A DNA stretch of 64,000 nt from contig NZ_PNNA01000028.1 in assembly GCF_013823965.1 (NCBI RefSeq), forward strand, positions 17,990-81,989, given 5' to 3'. Numbering within the stretch: position 1 is the first letter of the stretch; each line of letters starts with the position of its first letter. The stretch comes from Flavobacterium sp. Lineage in GTDB: Bacteria; Bacteroidota; Bacteroidia; Flavobacteriales; Flavobacteriaceae. This document shows positions 36,492-45,482 of this stretch, in pieces. The position numbers and the translations under genes are program-made. The notes under the pieces were generated by a model. That model made no database searches. It saw nothing but the letters and a program-made list of their open reading frames with translations, and had not been told where the DNA came from.

Positions 36492-38717
36492 ATGTTTCAA
36501 ATGCGAATTTTTATTTTGTTGTTGTTTTTGTTGAATTCTTTCAGCAATAATTTATTTGCACAAACAAAAACTCCCACCAAGCCAGAAATCAAAAAATTAG
36601 CCAAGGAAGCTGTTGTTTACTTGAATAATGCCAATTTTGAAAAATCAATATCGTTGTCCAGACAGGTGCTGCATTATGCCACCAGCATCAAGGATGATTA
36701 TCTTATAGCCGTTTCCTACAACACCCTTGCCGCAAATCTCGACGAATTGTCTGAATTTGACAAAGCTATTTTGTATTATAACAAAGGCTTGTTTTATGCC
36801 AATAAAACCAATAATGACACCATAAAAAATTGGATAAACAACAATTTGGGCAATGTCTATTGTTTTGAAAAAAAGCAATATGAAAAAGGAATCAGGCATT
36901 ATAAAAAATCTCTCGAATACAGTCAAAAGGCAGCAGACACCAGCCAGATTGTTTTTACAAAATTAAACATCGCCTGGGTCTATTTTGACATAGGTCATTT
37001 TGACGAAGGATTTCCCTATTTAAAGTTTATCAATACCTATCATCCAAAATTTGGCGACAAATCGACAATTGTTGTCTTGAACATGCTCAATGGGATGTAT
37101 TTTGGTTCTAAAGGTGAAAATCAAAAAGCGGAATCCTATTTTTCAAATGCCATAAAATTAGGAAATTTGGAAGGCACAAAATCAGATTTGTCCTATTCGC
37201 ATCAAGAGTATTCCAAGTTTTTATTGAAGAACGGCCGGTATAAAGAAGCATATGAAAACTTGGCGCTTTACAATACAATAAAAGAAGAACTTTATAACCA
37301 AGAAAAACTGAAAAAGGCCGATATAGCTGGAGTTCATCTGGAATTGGACGAATACAAAAGGGAGGTTGATAAAATTGAAGTCGAGAAAAATTTGCAAGCC
37401 CAAAGTTTAAAAAAATCCAAAATCATAGTGATTCTTTTTATTATTGCCTTGTTAGTCGTATTGATGCTGCTTTATTCAGTATACAAAAACTACAGCTTCA
37501 AGAAAAAAGCAAATCAAGAACTTACCATTGCCAACGAAGAATTAATTATTGCCAAAGAAAGAGCAGAAGAAGCTTCCTTGTTAAAAACACAATTTGTGTC
37601 GACGATGAGTCACGAATTGAGGACGCCATTATATGGTGTCATTGGCATCACGAATATGCTGTTGGACGAACATAAAGAACTGGCCAATAGTCCCCATTTA
37701 AGTTCCCTGAAATTTTCAGCCCGGTATTTGTTGTCGTTGGTCAATGATATTCTGCACATCAATAAAATTGAAGAAAACAGGATTGTCCTTGAAAGTGCGG
37801 CATTCAATGTTTCTGACGAAATTATCATGATTAAAAATTCGCTCTCGTTCATAGCCCAAAACAATAATGACACCATAATTGTAGCGGTAGATCCTGACAT
37901 ACCTGAATATTTAATTGGAGACAAATTAAGACTTTCCCAAATTTTAATGAATTTAGTGAGCAATGCTTTGAAATTTACAAAAAACGGAGAAATTAAAATT
38001 ACTGCCAATCTGGTAAAAGTAGAAAATAAATCACATTATATTGAATTTCAAGTCAAGGATAACGGCATAGGAATCGCCGCCGATGATCAAGATAAAATTT
38101 TTGAAAAATTTGTCCAAGTTGGAAGAAATGAAAATGACTATCAAGGAACAGGACTTGGATTAGCCATCGTAAAACGATTGGTAACATTGTTCAATAGCAA
38201 TATTTCACTTGAAAGCGAAGTAGGAGCAGGAACCACATTCAAATTTACGATAGCTTTTGATTACGATCCAGATAAAACAAACGAAATCATTAACAGTATC
38301 AAGGTCGATTTGACCTCAAGCCAAATATTTAAAATATTGGTGGTCGAAGACAACAAAATCAACCAAACCGTCACAAGAAGAATCATAGAAAAAAATAATT
38401 GTAGTTGCGCCATAGTCAACGATGGATTTCAAGCAATTGAAATATTGGAAAAGGAAACTTTTGATATTGTTTTGATGGATATAAACATGCCCATGATGAA
38501 TGGTTTTGAAACCACCAGAAAAATTCGTCTTAATGGAATAAAAACGCCAATTATCGCTTTGACGGCATTTGCCAAAGATGAAATAACCGAAGAAGCTATT
38601 TCGGCCGGCATGAATGACATAATCATAAAACCTTTTGAACCATTGAAATTATTCAAGGTAATTAACGATCAAATAAATAAAGCAAGAAAGGCAGAAGCAG
38701 CATTGCCTATTGCATAA
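36492..38717 (+). CDS. TPR-containing hybrid sensor histidine kinase/response regulator
   Basis: A 741-residue protein: signal peptide (to about residue 24, ending FAQ), several tetratricopeptide repeats in the periplasm (about 30-270), a helical linker, one transmembrane segment (about 309-330), a HisKA domain (phospho-acceptor His about 374 in FVSTMSHELRTPL), a HATPase domain (NLVSNALKFT, DNGIGI, GTGLGLAIV), and a receiver domain with phospho-acceptor Asp at about 663 (FDIVLMDINMPMMNG). No DNA-binding output domain follows, so the signal probably passes onward by phosphorelay. The stimulus is unknown. It stands alone, with its own terminator. Confidence 0.9.
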   Translation: MFQMRIFILLLFLLNSFSNNLFAQTKTPTKPEIKKLAKEAVVYLNNANFEKSISLSRQVLHYATSIKDDYLIAVSYNTLAANLDELSEFDKAILYYNKGLFYANKTNNDTIKNWINNNLGNVYCFEKKQYEKGIRHYKKSLEYSQKAADTSQIVFTKLNIAWVYFDIGHFDEGFPYLKFINTYHPKFGDKSTIVVLNMLNGMYFGSKGENQKAESYFSNAIKLGNLEGTKSDLSYSHQEYSKFLLKNGRYKEAYENLALYNTIKEELYNQEKLKKADIAGVHLELDEYKREVDKIEVEKNLQAQSLKKSKIIVILFIIALLVVLMLLYSVYKNYSFKKKANQELTIANEELIIAKERAEEASLLKTQFVSTMSHELRTPLYGVIGITNMLLDEHKELANSPHLSSLKFSARYLLSLVNDILHINKIEENRIVLESAAFNVSDEIIMIKNSLSFIAQNNNDTIIVAVDPDIPEYLIGDKLRLSQILMNLVSNALKFTKNGEIKITANLVKVENKSHYIEFQVKDNGIGIAADDQDKIFEKFVQVGRNENDYQGTGLGLAIVKRLVTLFNSNISLESEVGAGTTFKFTIAFDYDPDKTNEIINSIKVDLTSSQIFKILVVEDNKINQTVTRRIIEKNNCSCAIVNDGFQAIEILEKETFDIVLMDINMPMMNGFETTRKIRLNGIKTPIIALTAFAKDEITEEAISAGMNDIIIKPFEPLKLFKVINDQINKARKAEAALPIA

Positions 38718-38731
38718 GTGGCATAAAAAAC

Positions 38732-38772
38732 AAAACCATTTGAAACAATTTCTTATTCCAAATGGTTTTTTT
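38732..38772 (+). terminator. Bidirectional terminator between the hybrid kinase and hsp20
   Basis: The arms AAAACCATTTG (38732-38742) and CAAATGGTTTT (38759-38769) end in a T-run. It lies between converging genes, so it can serve both. Confidence 0.8.
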
Positions 38773-38801
38773 AAAGGCAATAGGAACGATAAAAACTATT
38801 T

Positions 38802-39269
38802 TTATTTGATAGGTATATTTTTTAGCGTTCTTTTTTTGGCACTTTCTTTTTTTCCAATGACAACGTGAAGTATGCCGTCTTTATAGTTCGCTTCAATTTT
38901 GTCCTCATTGGCAGTTTCAGGTAAAGTAAAAGTTCTACTAAAAGATTGGTAATTGAATTCTTTTCTGATATAGTTGTCTTTTTTCCTTACTTCTTCTTTT
39001 TCTTCTTCTTTTTCTGAAGAAATCATGAGCACATCATTGTCGATTTCAACTTTGAAATCTTCTCTTTTCATTCCTGGTGCTGCTAATTCCACTTCAATGT
39101 TGGTATCTGTTTCTTTTAAATTTACGGATGGTAGATTGCTGCCTATCGATGCAAAATTTTTATCAGTCCAGTCAAATAAATCTCTTGTAATAAAATCATC
39201 AAAAAAGTTGTTAACTGATTTGTTTGCCAATGACGGAAATAATCCGCCTCTTTTAACTAAAGTTTCCAT
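38802..39269 (-). CDS. Hsp20/alpha-crystallin family small heat-shock protein
   Basis: A 155-residue small heat-shock protein: a short N-terminal arm with Phe residues, the alpha-crystallin domain (about 45-140, with VELAAPGMKREDFKVEIDNDVLMISSE and the conserved A-x-x-x-x-G-V/I-L segment ANYKDGILHVVI), and a C-terminal IPI motif near the end for oligomer contacts. It holds unfolding proteins in a refoldable state, ATP-independently, in the cytoplasm. A Lys/Glu-rich loop (EKEEEKEEVRKKDNY) stands out in the middle. Convergent with the hybrid kinase gene. Confidence 0.92.
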   Translation of the reverse strand: METLVKRGGLFPSLANKSVNNFFDDFITRDLFDWTDKNFASIGSNLPSVNLKETDTNIEVELAAPGMKREDFKVEIDNDVLMISSEKEEEKEEVRKKDNYIRKEFNYQSFSRTFTLPETANEDKIEANYKDGILHVVIGKKESAKKRTLKNIPIK

Positions 39270-39390
39270 AATTTTGAATATTTAATTGTTATAATTTACT
39301 TTCATAAAATTAGTAAAAACTGGTCGAAATTAAAATCAATATAACAAATAATTAACTCGTAAAACACTGATAACAAGAATTTTATTAATA

Positions 39391-39433
39391 AAAAAAGCGT
39401 CTTTTAGCAACAAACTAAAAGACGCTTTTTTTT
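39391..39433 (-). terminator. Terminator of the DEAD-box helicase gene
   Basis: A perfect hairpin with arms of about 17 bases (AAAAAAGCGTCTTTTAG and its complement) and a T-run on the minus strand lies just after the helicase stop. Confidence 0.85.
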
Positions 39434-39460
39434 ATTAGGACAATCCTGAAATCTATTCAA

Positions 39461-40714
39461 TTAATACCATCGTTTTTTATTCTGTTTTGAAGCGTTTGAT
39501 TTTCTTGATTTGTGTGCTCCACCACTTCTGTTTGAATTTTTTGTTGCCGAAGCGGGAGCTGTTTCCGGACTTCCGGAATGCCAAGGATAAGGATGGTCGC
39601 TTACGATTTTCACGTCTACTTTAATTAGTTTCTGGATGTCTTTCCAGTATTGGTGTTCATCTTTACCGCAAAAAGAAATGGCAACACCTTCATTTCCGGC
39701 GCGACCCGTTCTGCCTATTCGGTGAACATAGGTTTCGGGAATATTGGGCAAATCAAAATTGATTACAAACGGCAATTGGTCAATATCGATGCCACGAGCC
39801 GCAATATCGGTTGCCACGAGGACTCCAACTTCTTTGTTCTTGAAAGCATCCAAAACGCGTTGTCTGGCATTTTGTGATTTGTCGCCGTGAATGGCCTCGG
39901 CGGCAATGTCTTTTTTGCGCAAAGCTTTCACCACATTGTCTGCGCCGTGCTTGGTTCTCGAAAAAACCAATACATCCGATAAATTTTCGTTTTTGATTAA
40001 ATGATGCAACAGGTTTCTTTTTTCGCCTTTTTCGACAAAATAAACGCGTTGTTCCACACTTTCGGCGGTTGACGATACTGGCGAAACTTCCACTTTTGCA
40101 GGATCTTTCAAGAACATTTCTGCCAATTCTCGAATGGCAATCGGCATTGTTGCAGAGAACAAAAGCGTTTGCCTGTTTTTTGGCGTAAGCTTTACAATTT
40201 TTTTGACATCGTTTATGAATCCCATATCCAGCATTTGATCCGCCTCGTCAAGAACCAAGGTGTGTAAATGGTCTAAATCTATGAAACCTTGTTTGTGCAA
40301 GTCAAGCAATCTTCCGGGCGTGGCCACAAGAACGTCAACTCCTTTTCGCAAAGCATCGACTTGGGGAACTTGAGAAACTCCACCGAAAATAGTTAGTTGT
40401 ACCAAGTTGGTATATTTGCCGTAGGTATCAAAACTTTGGCCAATTTGTACTGCCAATTCTCGAGTGGGAGTCACGATTAGCGCACGGATTTCCTTGGCTT
40501 TTTTTGATGAACCCACAATTCGGTGCAATTGATGGATAATTGGAATAGCAAATGCTGCTGTTTTTCCTGTGCCTGTCTGGGCACAACCTATCAAATCTCT
40601 TCCTGCCAAAACCAGAGGAATAGATTGTTCTTGAATGGGAGTGGGTTGGGTGTAGCCTTCTTCAAATACGGCTTTTTGTATACTTTTTGAGAGTGATAAA
40701 TCTTCGAATAACAT
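39461..40714 (-). CDS. DEAD/DEAH-box ATP-dependent RNA helicase (RhlE-like)
   Basis: From the ATG at 40714 the protein has 417 residues; an ATG at 40762 would add 16 residues not typical for the family. Motifs in order: Q motif (GYTQPTPIQEQ), I (AQTGTGKTAAF), Ia (PTRELAVQI), Ib (TPGRLLDL), II (VLDEADQMLDMGF), III (LFSATMP), IV-V (VFSRTKHGAD, VATDIAARGIDI) and VI (HRIGRTGRAG). The C-terminal tail is basic and rich in Ser, Asn and Lys, fit for RNA contact. It unwinds short RNA duplexes, for example in ribosome assembly or cold adaptation. Confidence 0.92.
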   Translation of the reverse strand: MLFEDLSLSKSIQKAVFEEGYTQPTPIQEQSIPLVLAGRDLIGCAQTGTGKTAAFAIPIIHQLHRIVGSSKKAKEIRALIVTPTRELAVQIGQSFDTYGKYTNLVQLTIFGGVSQVPQVDALRKGVDVLVATPGRLLDLHKQGFIDLDHLHTLVLDEADQMLDMGFINDVKKIVKLTPKNRQTLLFSATMPIAIRELAEMFLKDPAKVEVSPVSSTAESVEQRVYFVEKGEKRNLLHHLIKNENLSDVLVFSRTKHGADNVVKALRKKDIAAEAIHGDKSQNARQRVLDAFKNKEVGVLVATDIAARGIDIDQLPFVINFDLPNIPETYVHRIGRTGRAGNEGVAISFCGKDEHQYWKDIQKLIKVDVKIVSDHPYPWHSGSPETAPASATKNSNRSGGAHKSRKSNASKQNKKRWY

Positions 40715-40759
40715 ATAATTGGTATTAAATATCCTGTGTAAAGTACACGGATAGTTTTG

Positions 40760-40767
40760 CAAAGATA
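40760..40767 (-). promoter_or_regulatory. Putative -7 element for the DEAD-box helicase
   Basis: On the minus strand this reads TATCTTTG, about 46 bases upstream of the ATG at 40714. This supports that ATG over the one at 40762. Confidence 0.4.
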
Positions 40768-40831
40768 GGTTTATTTTTTTTTGATGAATATTAGTTTGGC
40801 GTCCTTGGCAATCAAAAACAAGATTAATCCG

Positions 40832-41875
40832 CTATAATTCGCCAATTTGGTTGTTTGATTTTATGAAATCAGTCACCAAATAACCTATAAGTTTTCCAAT
40901 TAAATGATTGTTTTTTCCTTCGGCAAGGTCAGGGGCTCCTTCACAAATATGAAGGTAGGCGGCGTTTTTGTTTTTTCCGAAAAAAGTAACAAATTGCCTC
41001 AATTCTTCAATAGAAAAACCACTTAACGTCATGGCACTACTGGCAATATTAGGAATCGCGTCAAGATCGATTTCAATTCCAAAACAATCATTTTGGATAA
41101 ATTCGGATGCCATAACGAGTTCTTGGTTGAATTCTTTTTCTTTTCTTATGTTAATGCTGTCATAGGTGGCATAACGCACGCGGTCATCTGTTTTTTTTAT
41201 GATGTCCAAAACGCTTTTCGAAGTGTAATTTTCGTGTAAGCCAAAAATAAAATATTTTTTTAAAAAACCTTCTTCAAAAGCATAAGAAAAACCGTTTCCG
41301 CTATGTCTTCCTTCGAGAATCCTGAAATCAGAATGCGCATCAAAATTAATGGCATTGATGGCTTTTCCTTTGGCAAGTGCAGTTCCTTTGATGTTTCCAT
41401 AGGAATTGTTGTGGCCGCCGCCAATGACAATGGGAGTTTTACCAGATTTAATGATGTTAAAAATAATATGTGAAACTTCCTTGTCAATTCTTTCAACCAG
41501 TTGGCTCAGTTTTGTACGATCATTGACATCATTAAAATTAAGATGTTTCACCTCTTTCATCTCCTCACATACATTTAAATGCCCCAAAACAAGAATCTGG
41601 CTGCCTTTACAAAAACGATTGTGCTGGATGTTGGCAATACTTCCTATGGCACTTTCCCATGCCGATGCGGCTCCAGGTCTACCAAAATTAGCTCGTACGC
41701 CTATGTCTTCCGGTATGCCAAACAATACATATTTTGCTTCCGAAGTTTTTAAAAATGTTGCAGGATCTATTCCCTTTGGAATAGTCATCATTTTCTCGCC
41801 AAATTTTATTTCGCCACTTCTGTGGTTGGTTACTTTTGCAAGGTCATTTATTGTAAAAGGAATGAGTTTTTCCAT
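40832..41875 (-). CDS. Arginase/formimidoylglutamase family protein (HutG-like)
   Basis: A 347-residue ureohydrolase-fold protein. The metal motifs are GGGHNNSYG (in place of the usual GGDHS), NFDAHSDFR and EIDLDAIPN (in place of SxDxDxxDP), so all key Asp and His positions remain but with family-specific changes. Bacteroidota proteins of this kind are called formimidoylglutamase, and imidazolonepropionase lies only 1 kb away, so a role in histidine breakdown is likely: N-formimino-glutamate to glutamate and formamide. Arginase or another ureohydrolase activity is not excluded. Confidence 0.8.
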   Translation of the reverse strand: MEKLIPFTINDLAKVTNHRSGEIKFGEKMMTIPKGIDPATFLKTSEAKYVLFGIPEDIGVRANFGRPGAASAWESAIGSIANIQHNRFCKGSQILVLGHLNVCEEMKEVKHLNFNDVNDRTKLSQLVERIDKEVSHIIFNIIKSGKTPIVIGGGHNNSYGNIKGTALAKGKAINAINFDAHSDFRILEGRHSGNGFSYAFEEGFLKKYFIFGLHENYTSKSVLDIIKKTDDRVRYATYDSINIRKEKEFNQELVMASEFIQNDCFGIEIDLDAIPNIASSAMTLSGFSIEELRQFVTFFGKNKNAAYLHICEGAPDLAEGKNNHLIGKLIGYLVTDFIKSNNQIGEL

Positions 41876-41891
41876 AAAATTTTATAATGTT

Positions 41892-41899
41892 CAAATATA
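41892..41899 (-). promoter_or_regulatory. Putative -7 element for the HutG-like gene
   Basis: On the minus strand this reads TATATTTG, 16 bases upstream of the start. A plus-strand match, TAAATTTG at 41942-41949, could serve the divergent coiled-coil gene at 41969. Confidence 0.4.
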
Positions 41900-41968
41900 A
41901 TATATTTGGTTGAAATACGTTATTAGGTCATATTATATTATTAAATTTGTAAAAAAATATTTTAAAAA

Positions 41969-42850
41969 ATGGAAGAGCAACAAAACAATTCAAGTTCAAG
42001 TCTAAAGGTAATCATTGCCATTTTAGCAATCCTGTTAGCAGGAAGTTTGGTTTATATTTATAAAATTACAACCGATGCAAAACAAGTGCAAACTGAATTG
42101 ACTAAAACCGTATCTGAAAAGGATTTGGTAATGAAGGATTTGCAGGATTTAAAGGCCACATATGACGCAGCAATTGCAGAAAACACTTCAATGTCTGAGG
42201 AGTTGATCAAGGAAAGAGACAAAGTTGTAAGTTTAATGAACGATATTAGTAAATCAAAAGGAGATGTGTCAAAATACAAATCCCAATATCTTAAATTAGA
42301 AAGCAACATGAAGGTCTTGATGGCTGAAAATGAAAGCTTGAAAAAACAAAATACAGTTTTGACCACACAAAGAGACAGTACAATTGTTGTTTTGGGCGAA
42401 TCAAAAAAATACAATGAAGTATTGATAGGTCAAAACGAAGAATTGTCAAAAACAGTTGAAAAAGGATCGAAATTGACTGTTTTGAACATGAAAACTGCGG
42501 CCTACAAAATAAGAAGTTCCGGAAAACAAGTAGAAACAGATAGAGCCGGTAGAGTAGATGTACTTAGAATTAGCTTTACCATTGCTGAAAATCAAATCGC
42601 AAAATCGGGAGATAAAGATTATTATGTTCAAGTAATTGACAGTAAAAACAATGTTTTGGGGAACAAACAAACGGTAAGTTTTGGCGAAAAATCATTAACG
42701 TATAGTTTTATCACAACCGTTAAATACGAAAATAAAACAGTTCAAGTTTCACAAGATTTGCCAGGGAAAGATTTTGCAAAAGGAACTTATTTTGTAAATG
42801 TTTTCGACAAAGACGAGTTGGTTTCTAAAACCAGTTTTACTTTAAGATAA
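41969..42850 (+). CDS. Membrane-anchored coiled-coil protein of unknown function
   Basis: A 293-residue protein. It has a short polar Gln/Asn/Ser N-terminus, one transmembrane helix (about 11-29), a long heptad-like coiled coil (about 35-165), and a C-terminal beta-rich domain of about 115 residues. It should lie anchored in the inner membrane with the beta domain in the periplasm. I do not recognise a named family. It is divergent from the HutG-like gene and converges on hutI across a shared terminator, so it is a single-gene unit with no functional link shown. Confidence 0.7.
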   Translation: MEEQQNNSSSSLKVIIAILAILLAGSLVYIYKITTDAKQVQTELTKTVSEKDLVMKDLQDLKATYDAAIAENTSMSEELIKERDKVVSLMNDISKSKGDVSKYKSQYLKLESNMKVLMAENESLKKQNTVLTTQRDSTIVVLGESKKYNEVLIGQNEELSKTVEKGSKLTVLNMKTAAYKIRSSGKQVETDRAGRVDVLRISFTIAENQIAKSGDKDYYVQVIDSKNNVLGNKQTVSFGEKSLTYSFITTVKYENKTVQVSQDLPGKDFAKGTYFVNVFDKDELVSKTSFTLR

Positions 42851-42872
42851 AAGTTTTAAGATTGATAAAAGG

Positions 42873-42900
42873 AAAGAGGAACAATTTGTTCCTCTTTTTT
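42873..42900 (+). terminator. Terminator after the coiled-coil gene
   Basis: The arms AAAGAGGAACA and TGTTCCTCTTT pair almost without loop and end in a T-run that reaches the hutI stop codon on the opposite strand. Confidence 0.8.
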
Positions 42901-44141
42901 TATGGGAAAATTTCGCCTTCAATAAAAATGGTGTCTATCAAATTACTGCCAAAAGCATAGGGTAATTGATAATAAGAAGAAACCGGTTTTGAGATGATAA
43001 GATTGGCTTTTTTGCCAATGGTGATGCTTCCGTGGCTAGCGGCGATTCCCATGGCAAAAGCTCCATTTATGGTAGCGGCATTGATGGCTTCCTCAGGAGT
43101 CATTTTCATTTTGATGCAAGCGGTTGAAACCACAAAGTTCATGTTGCCTGATGGAGTTGTGCCCGGATTAAAATCCGTAGCGAGTGCCAATGGCAAACCG
43201 GCAGTCATCATTTTTCTAGCCGGCGTGTAAGGAATTCCCAAAAAATAAGAACACGAAGGCAAGGCAACGGGCATCGTTTCGCTGTTTTTTAAGGCTAGAA
43301 TGTCTTCCGGATTCATTATTTCCAAATGATCCACAGAAAGCGCTTTGTGTTTTATTCCAGCTTGTATTCCTCCAATGGTGTTGAATTGGTTGACGTGGAT
43401 TTTTGGCTTTAAGCCAAAACGGATTCCAGCTTCCATAATTTGCTCCGTTTCGGTGACAGTAAAATAACCGGTTTCGCAAAACACGTCTATGAAGTCCGCT
43501 AATTTATTTTTGGCAATTTCAGGAAGCATTTTATTGATGATCAAATCAATGTATCCTTGTCGATTGGCTGCATATTCCATCGGAAAGGCATGTGCACCAA
43601 GAAAAGTGGCTTTTATGGTTATGGGATATTCTTTTGACAAGCGATTGATTACTCGAAGCATTTTCAATTCGCCGTCAACAGTAAGTCCGTAACCTGATTT
43701 TATTTCGACAGCGCCAGTTCCCAAGCGCATTATTTCTTCGAGTCGAACCTTGGATTGGTTGTAAAGTTCTTCTTCGGAAGTTTCGTTTAGTTTTTTGGCT
43801 GAATTTAGAATTCCACCACCACGATGGGCTATTTCTTCATAAGAAAGTCCATTGATTCTGTCCACAAATTCCTGTTCGCGATTGCCGGCATAAACAATGT
43901 GAGTGTGGGAATCACACCAAGACGGCAGCACTATTTTTTCATCGGCATCAATGCATTTTTCAGGATTTAGATTCTCTGGTAAACTCTCCATTGCACCAAA
44001 ATCAGTAATCAAATCATTTTCAATTACCAAATAAGCATTTTTGATGGTGGGAAGCACGGCCATTTCAGCACCTGAAACCTTCGAAACCGAAGCGTCTCGA
44101 ACTTGAAGTAATTCCTTGATGTTGATGATTAGCGTTTTCAT
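42900..44141 (-). CDS. hutI: Imidazolonepropionase
   Basis: A 413-residue amidohydrolase-superfamily enzyme. Metal and substrate motifs are CDSHTHIVYAGNRE (HxH), EIKSGYGLTVDGELKML, KIHVNQFNTIGG, the His in SVDHLEIM, and the metal Asp in ALATDFNPGTTPSGNM. It hydrolyses 4-imidazolone-5-propanoate to N-formimino-L-glutamate, the third step of histidine degradation, the product then being used by HutG. hutH and hutU are outside the window. The glutaminyl cyclase gene lies 10 bases upstream on the same strand, so both may share a transcript. Confidence 0.94.
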   Translation of the reverse strand: MKTLIINIKELLQVRDASVSKVSGAEMAVLPTIKNAYLVIENDLITDFGAMESLPENLNPEKCIDADEKIVLPSWCDSHTHIVYAGNREQEFVDRINGLSYEEIAHRGGGILNSAKKLNETSEEELYNQSKVRLEEIMRLGTGAVEIKSGYGLTVDGELKMLRVINRLSKEYPITIKATFLGAHAFPMEYAANRQGYIDLIINKMLPEIAKNKLADFIDVFCETGYFTVTETEQIMEAGIRFGLKPKIHVNQFNTIGGIQAGIKHKALSVDHLEIMNPEDILALKNSETMPVALPSCSYFLGIPYTPARKMMTAGLPLALATDFNPGTTPSGNMNFVVSTACIKMKMTPEEAINAATINGAFAMGIAASHGSITIGKKANLIISKPVSSYYQLPYAFGSNLIDTIFIEGEIFP

Positions 44142-44151
44142 TTTATGAAAA

Positions 44152-45201
44152 TTACTCCGAAACCGTTATTTCGAACATTTTGTCCCAGTTTTTTCCGGTC
44201 ACGAAAATGGTTTTAGTTTTCGGATTGTAGGCAATGCCATTTAATACTTCGGCTTCGGGATTTTTTACCAATTCTCTTAAAGCCGACATATCCAAGATTC
44301 CTTCGACGGCTCCTGTTGTAGGATTCACGATGGCTATGGCGTCTTTTTGCCAAACATTGGTGTATATTTTTCCGTTAATCCATTCCAGCTCGTTGATGCT
44401 AGGAATTTTGCTGCTTTCGGAATAGACATTTACGTAATCAATCATTTTTTGGGTGTCGGGATTCATTCTCCAAATCTTTTCGGTTTTGTCGGTTTGGTAA
44501 ATGTATTTCCCGTCATTGGTCATACCCCAACCTTCGATGTCTTTGTCGTAGGCGAATGTTTTTTCGAGTTTCAAAGTATTGGCATTGTAAATAAAACCAG
44601 TTTTGTTTTGCCAAGTCAATTGATACACCTTGTTGTTGATGAACGTAATTCCTTCGCCAAAATATTTGGAATCAAGATCCACTTGCTGGAATATTTTTCC
44701 TGTTTTGTAATCGTATTTTCTCAAGAAAGATTTACCGTTTAGGCCCGTGCTTTCATATAAAGTGTCTTTGTAAAATTCCAAACCTTCGGTAAACGAGCCA
44801 ATGTCGTGAGGATAAGTATTGACGATTTTGTATTTGAGTAATTTGGGTTGAATGTTGGAAACCAACTCGATTCTCGTTGAAGCTGGGGCATTTTCTCCAT
44901 TATAATAGACTACGGCTTTCAAGTTTTGGTAACCCAGTTTTTGGTTTTTTAATTCGAAAGATAATTTTTCAAGTCCTTTTTTTGAGCCAATTTTTGCGTC
45001 GTTCACGAAATAAGCTACGCTATCCACTTCTTTTGAATTTGGATTTAAAATACCCAATTCAATATAGTCTTGGGGTAAATAATGTGCCTGAAATTTAGAT
45101 TCGTCAAAACTAAATAGGGTAGAATCGATTTTTTTTGTGTCGCCACAACTTAGTATTGTAATTCCTAATAAAATGAAAGATAGGAAGTTATAATTTTTCA
45201 T
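44152..45201 (-). CDS. Glutaminyl-peptide cyclotransferase, lipoprotein
   Basis: From the ATG at 45201 the protein has 349 residues and a lipoprotein signal (MKNYNFLSFILLGITILSC). The mature part is a beta-propeller of the glutamine cyclotransferase family (plant-type QC), with FTEGLEFYKDTLYESTGLNGKS, FGEGITFINNKVYQLTWQN, GWGMTNDGKYIYQTD and ELEWINGKIYTNVW repeats. It cyclises N-terminal Gln to pyroglutamate on exported proteins, a step linked in Bacteroidota to proteins cleaved before Gln. The ATG at 45345 would read back through the SRP RNA gene and is spurious. Confidence 0.88.
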   Translation of the reverse strand: MKNYNFLSFILLGITILSCGDTKKIDSTLFSFDESKFQAHYLPQDYIELGILNPNSKEVDSVAYFVNDAKIGSKKGLEKLSFELKNQKLGYQNLKAVVYYNGENAPASTRIELVSNIQPKLLKYKIVNTYPHDIGSFTEGLEFYKDTLYESTGLNGKSFLRKYDYKTGKIFQQVDLDSKYFGEGITFINNKVYQLTWQNKTGFIYNANTLKLEKTFAYDKDIEGWGMTNDGKYIYQTDKTEKIWRMNPDTQKMIDYVNVYSESSKIPSINELEWINGKIYTNVWQKDAIAIVNPTTGAVEGILDMSALRELVKNPEAEVLNGIAYNPKTKTIFVTGKNWDKMFEITVSE

Positions 45202-45255
45202 AAAGTGTAATTTTGATAATGCAATATACGACCTTATTTTATAGTCGCAAAGCTC

Positions 45256-45286
45256 TTGCAAAAATATAAAATAGGTTGTATATTTG
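45256..45286 (+). promoter_or_regulatory. Complete Bacteroidota promoter for the SRP RNA gene
   Basis: TTG at 45256-45258, a 20-base spacer, and TATATTTG at 45279-45286 match the TTG-N(17-23)-TAnnTTTG consensus. Transcription should start about 5 bases later, near 45291, exactly where the SRP RNA stem begins. Confidence 0.8.
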
Positions 45287-45290
45287 CGCC

Positions 45291-45385
45291 GGCAAGTCCT
45301 ACACGACCAGCTCCTGCAGAATCCCCCAGGATGGGAACATAGCAAGGGTAAGCGGTTGAGCGGTGCGATGTAGGTCGCTTGCCAT
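45291..45385 (+). ncRNA. ffs: Small signal recognition particle RNA (4.5S type)
   Basis: About 95 bases. The ends GGCAAG (45291-45296) and CTTGCC (45378-45383) pair, the next arms TCCTACAC/GATGTAGG also pair, and the apical core reads CCAGGATGGGAACATAGCAAGGG, with the GGAA tetraloop and the asymmetric internal loops that bind Ffh. A T-run follows the last stem directly. The RNA with Ffh targets membrane and some exported proteins to the Sec machinery. A complete promoter lies just upstream. The antisense reading that extends the glutaminyl cyclase frame is an artefact of this gene. Confidence 0.92.
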
Positions 45386-45393
45386 TTTTTTTA
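45386..45393 (+). terminator. SRP RNA terminator T-run
   Basis: The closing GGCAAG/CTTGCC stem of the SRP RNA is followed at once by eight or nine T residues, so the RNA's own helix doubles as terminator. Confidence 0.7.
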
Positions 45394-45420
45394 TCATTGC
45401 GAGTTACAAAGCAATCTTTT
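45394..45420. repeat. Degenerate intergenic repeat related to ATTGCGAGGAACGAAGCAATC
   Basis: ATTGCGAGTTACAAAGCAATC has 5-base inverted ends (ATTGC/GCAAT) and resembles an intergenic repeat I recall from many Bacteroidota genomes. Only one copy is in this window. Confidence 0.4.
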
Positions 45421-45482
45421 CAATATTATTTATCTTCCTTAGGGAAGATTTTTCTATTTTTACCCCAATCTAAATTCAAAAA

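Noticed and set aside
45202..45345. Coding extension of the glutaminyl cyclase gene to an ATG at 45345
   Set aside because: This stretch is the SRP RNA gene and its promoter read antisense; a lipoprotein signal begins at 45201.
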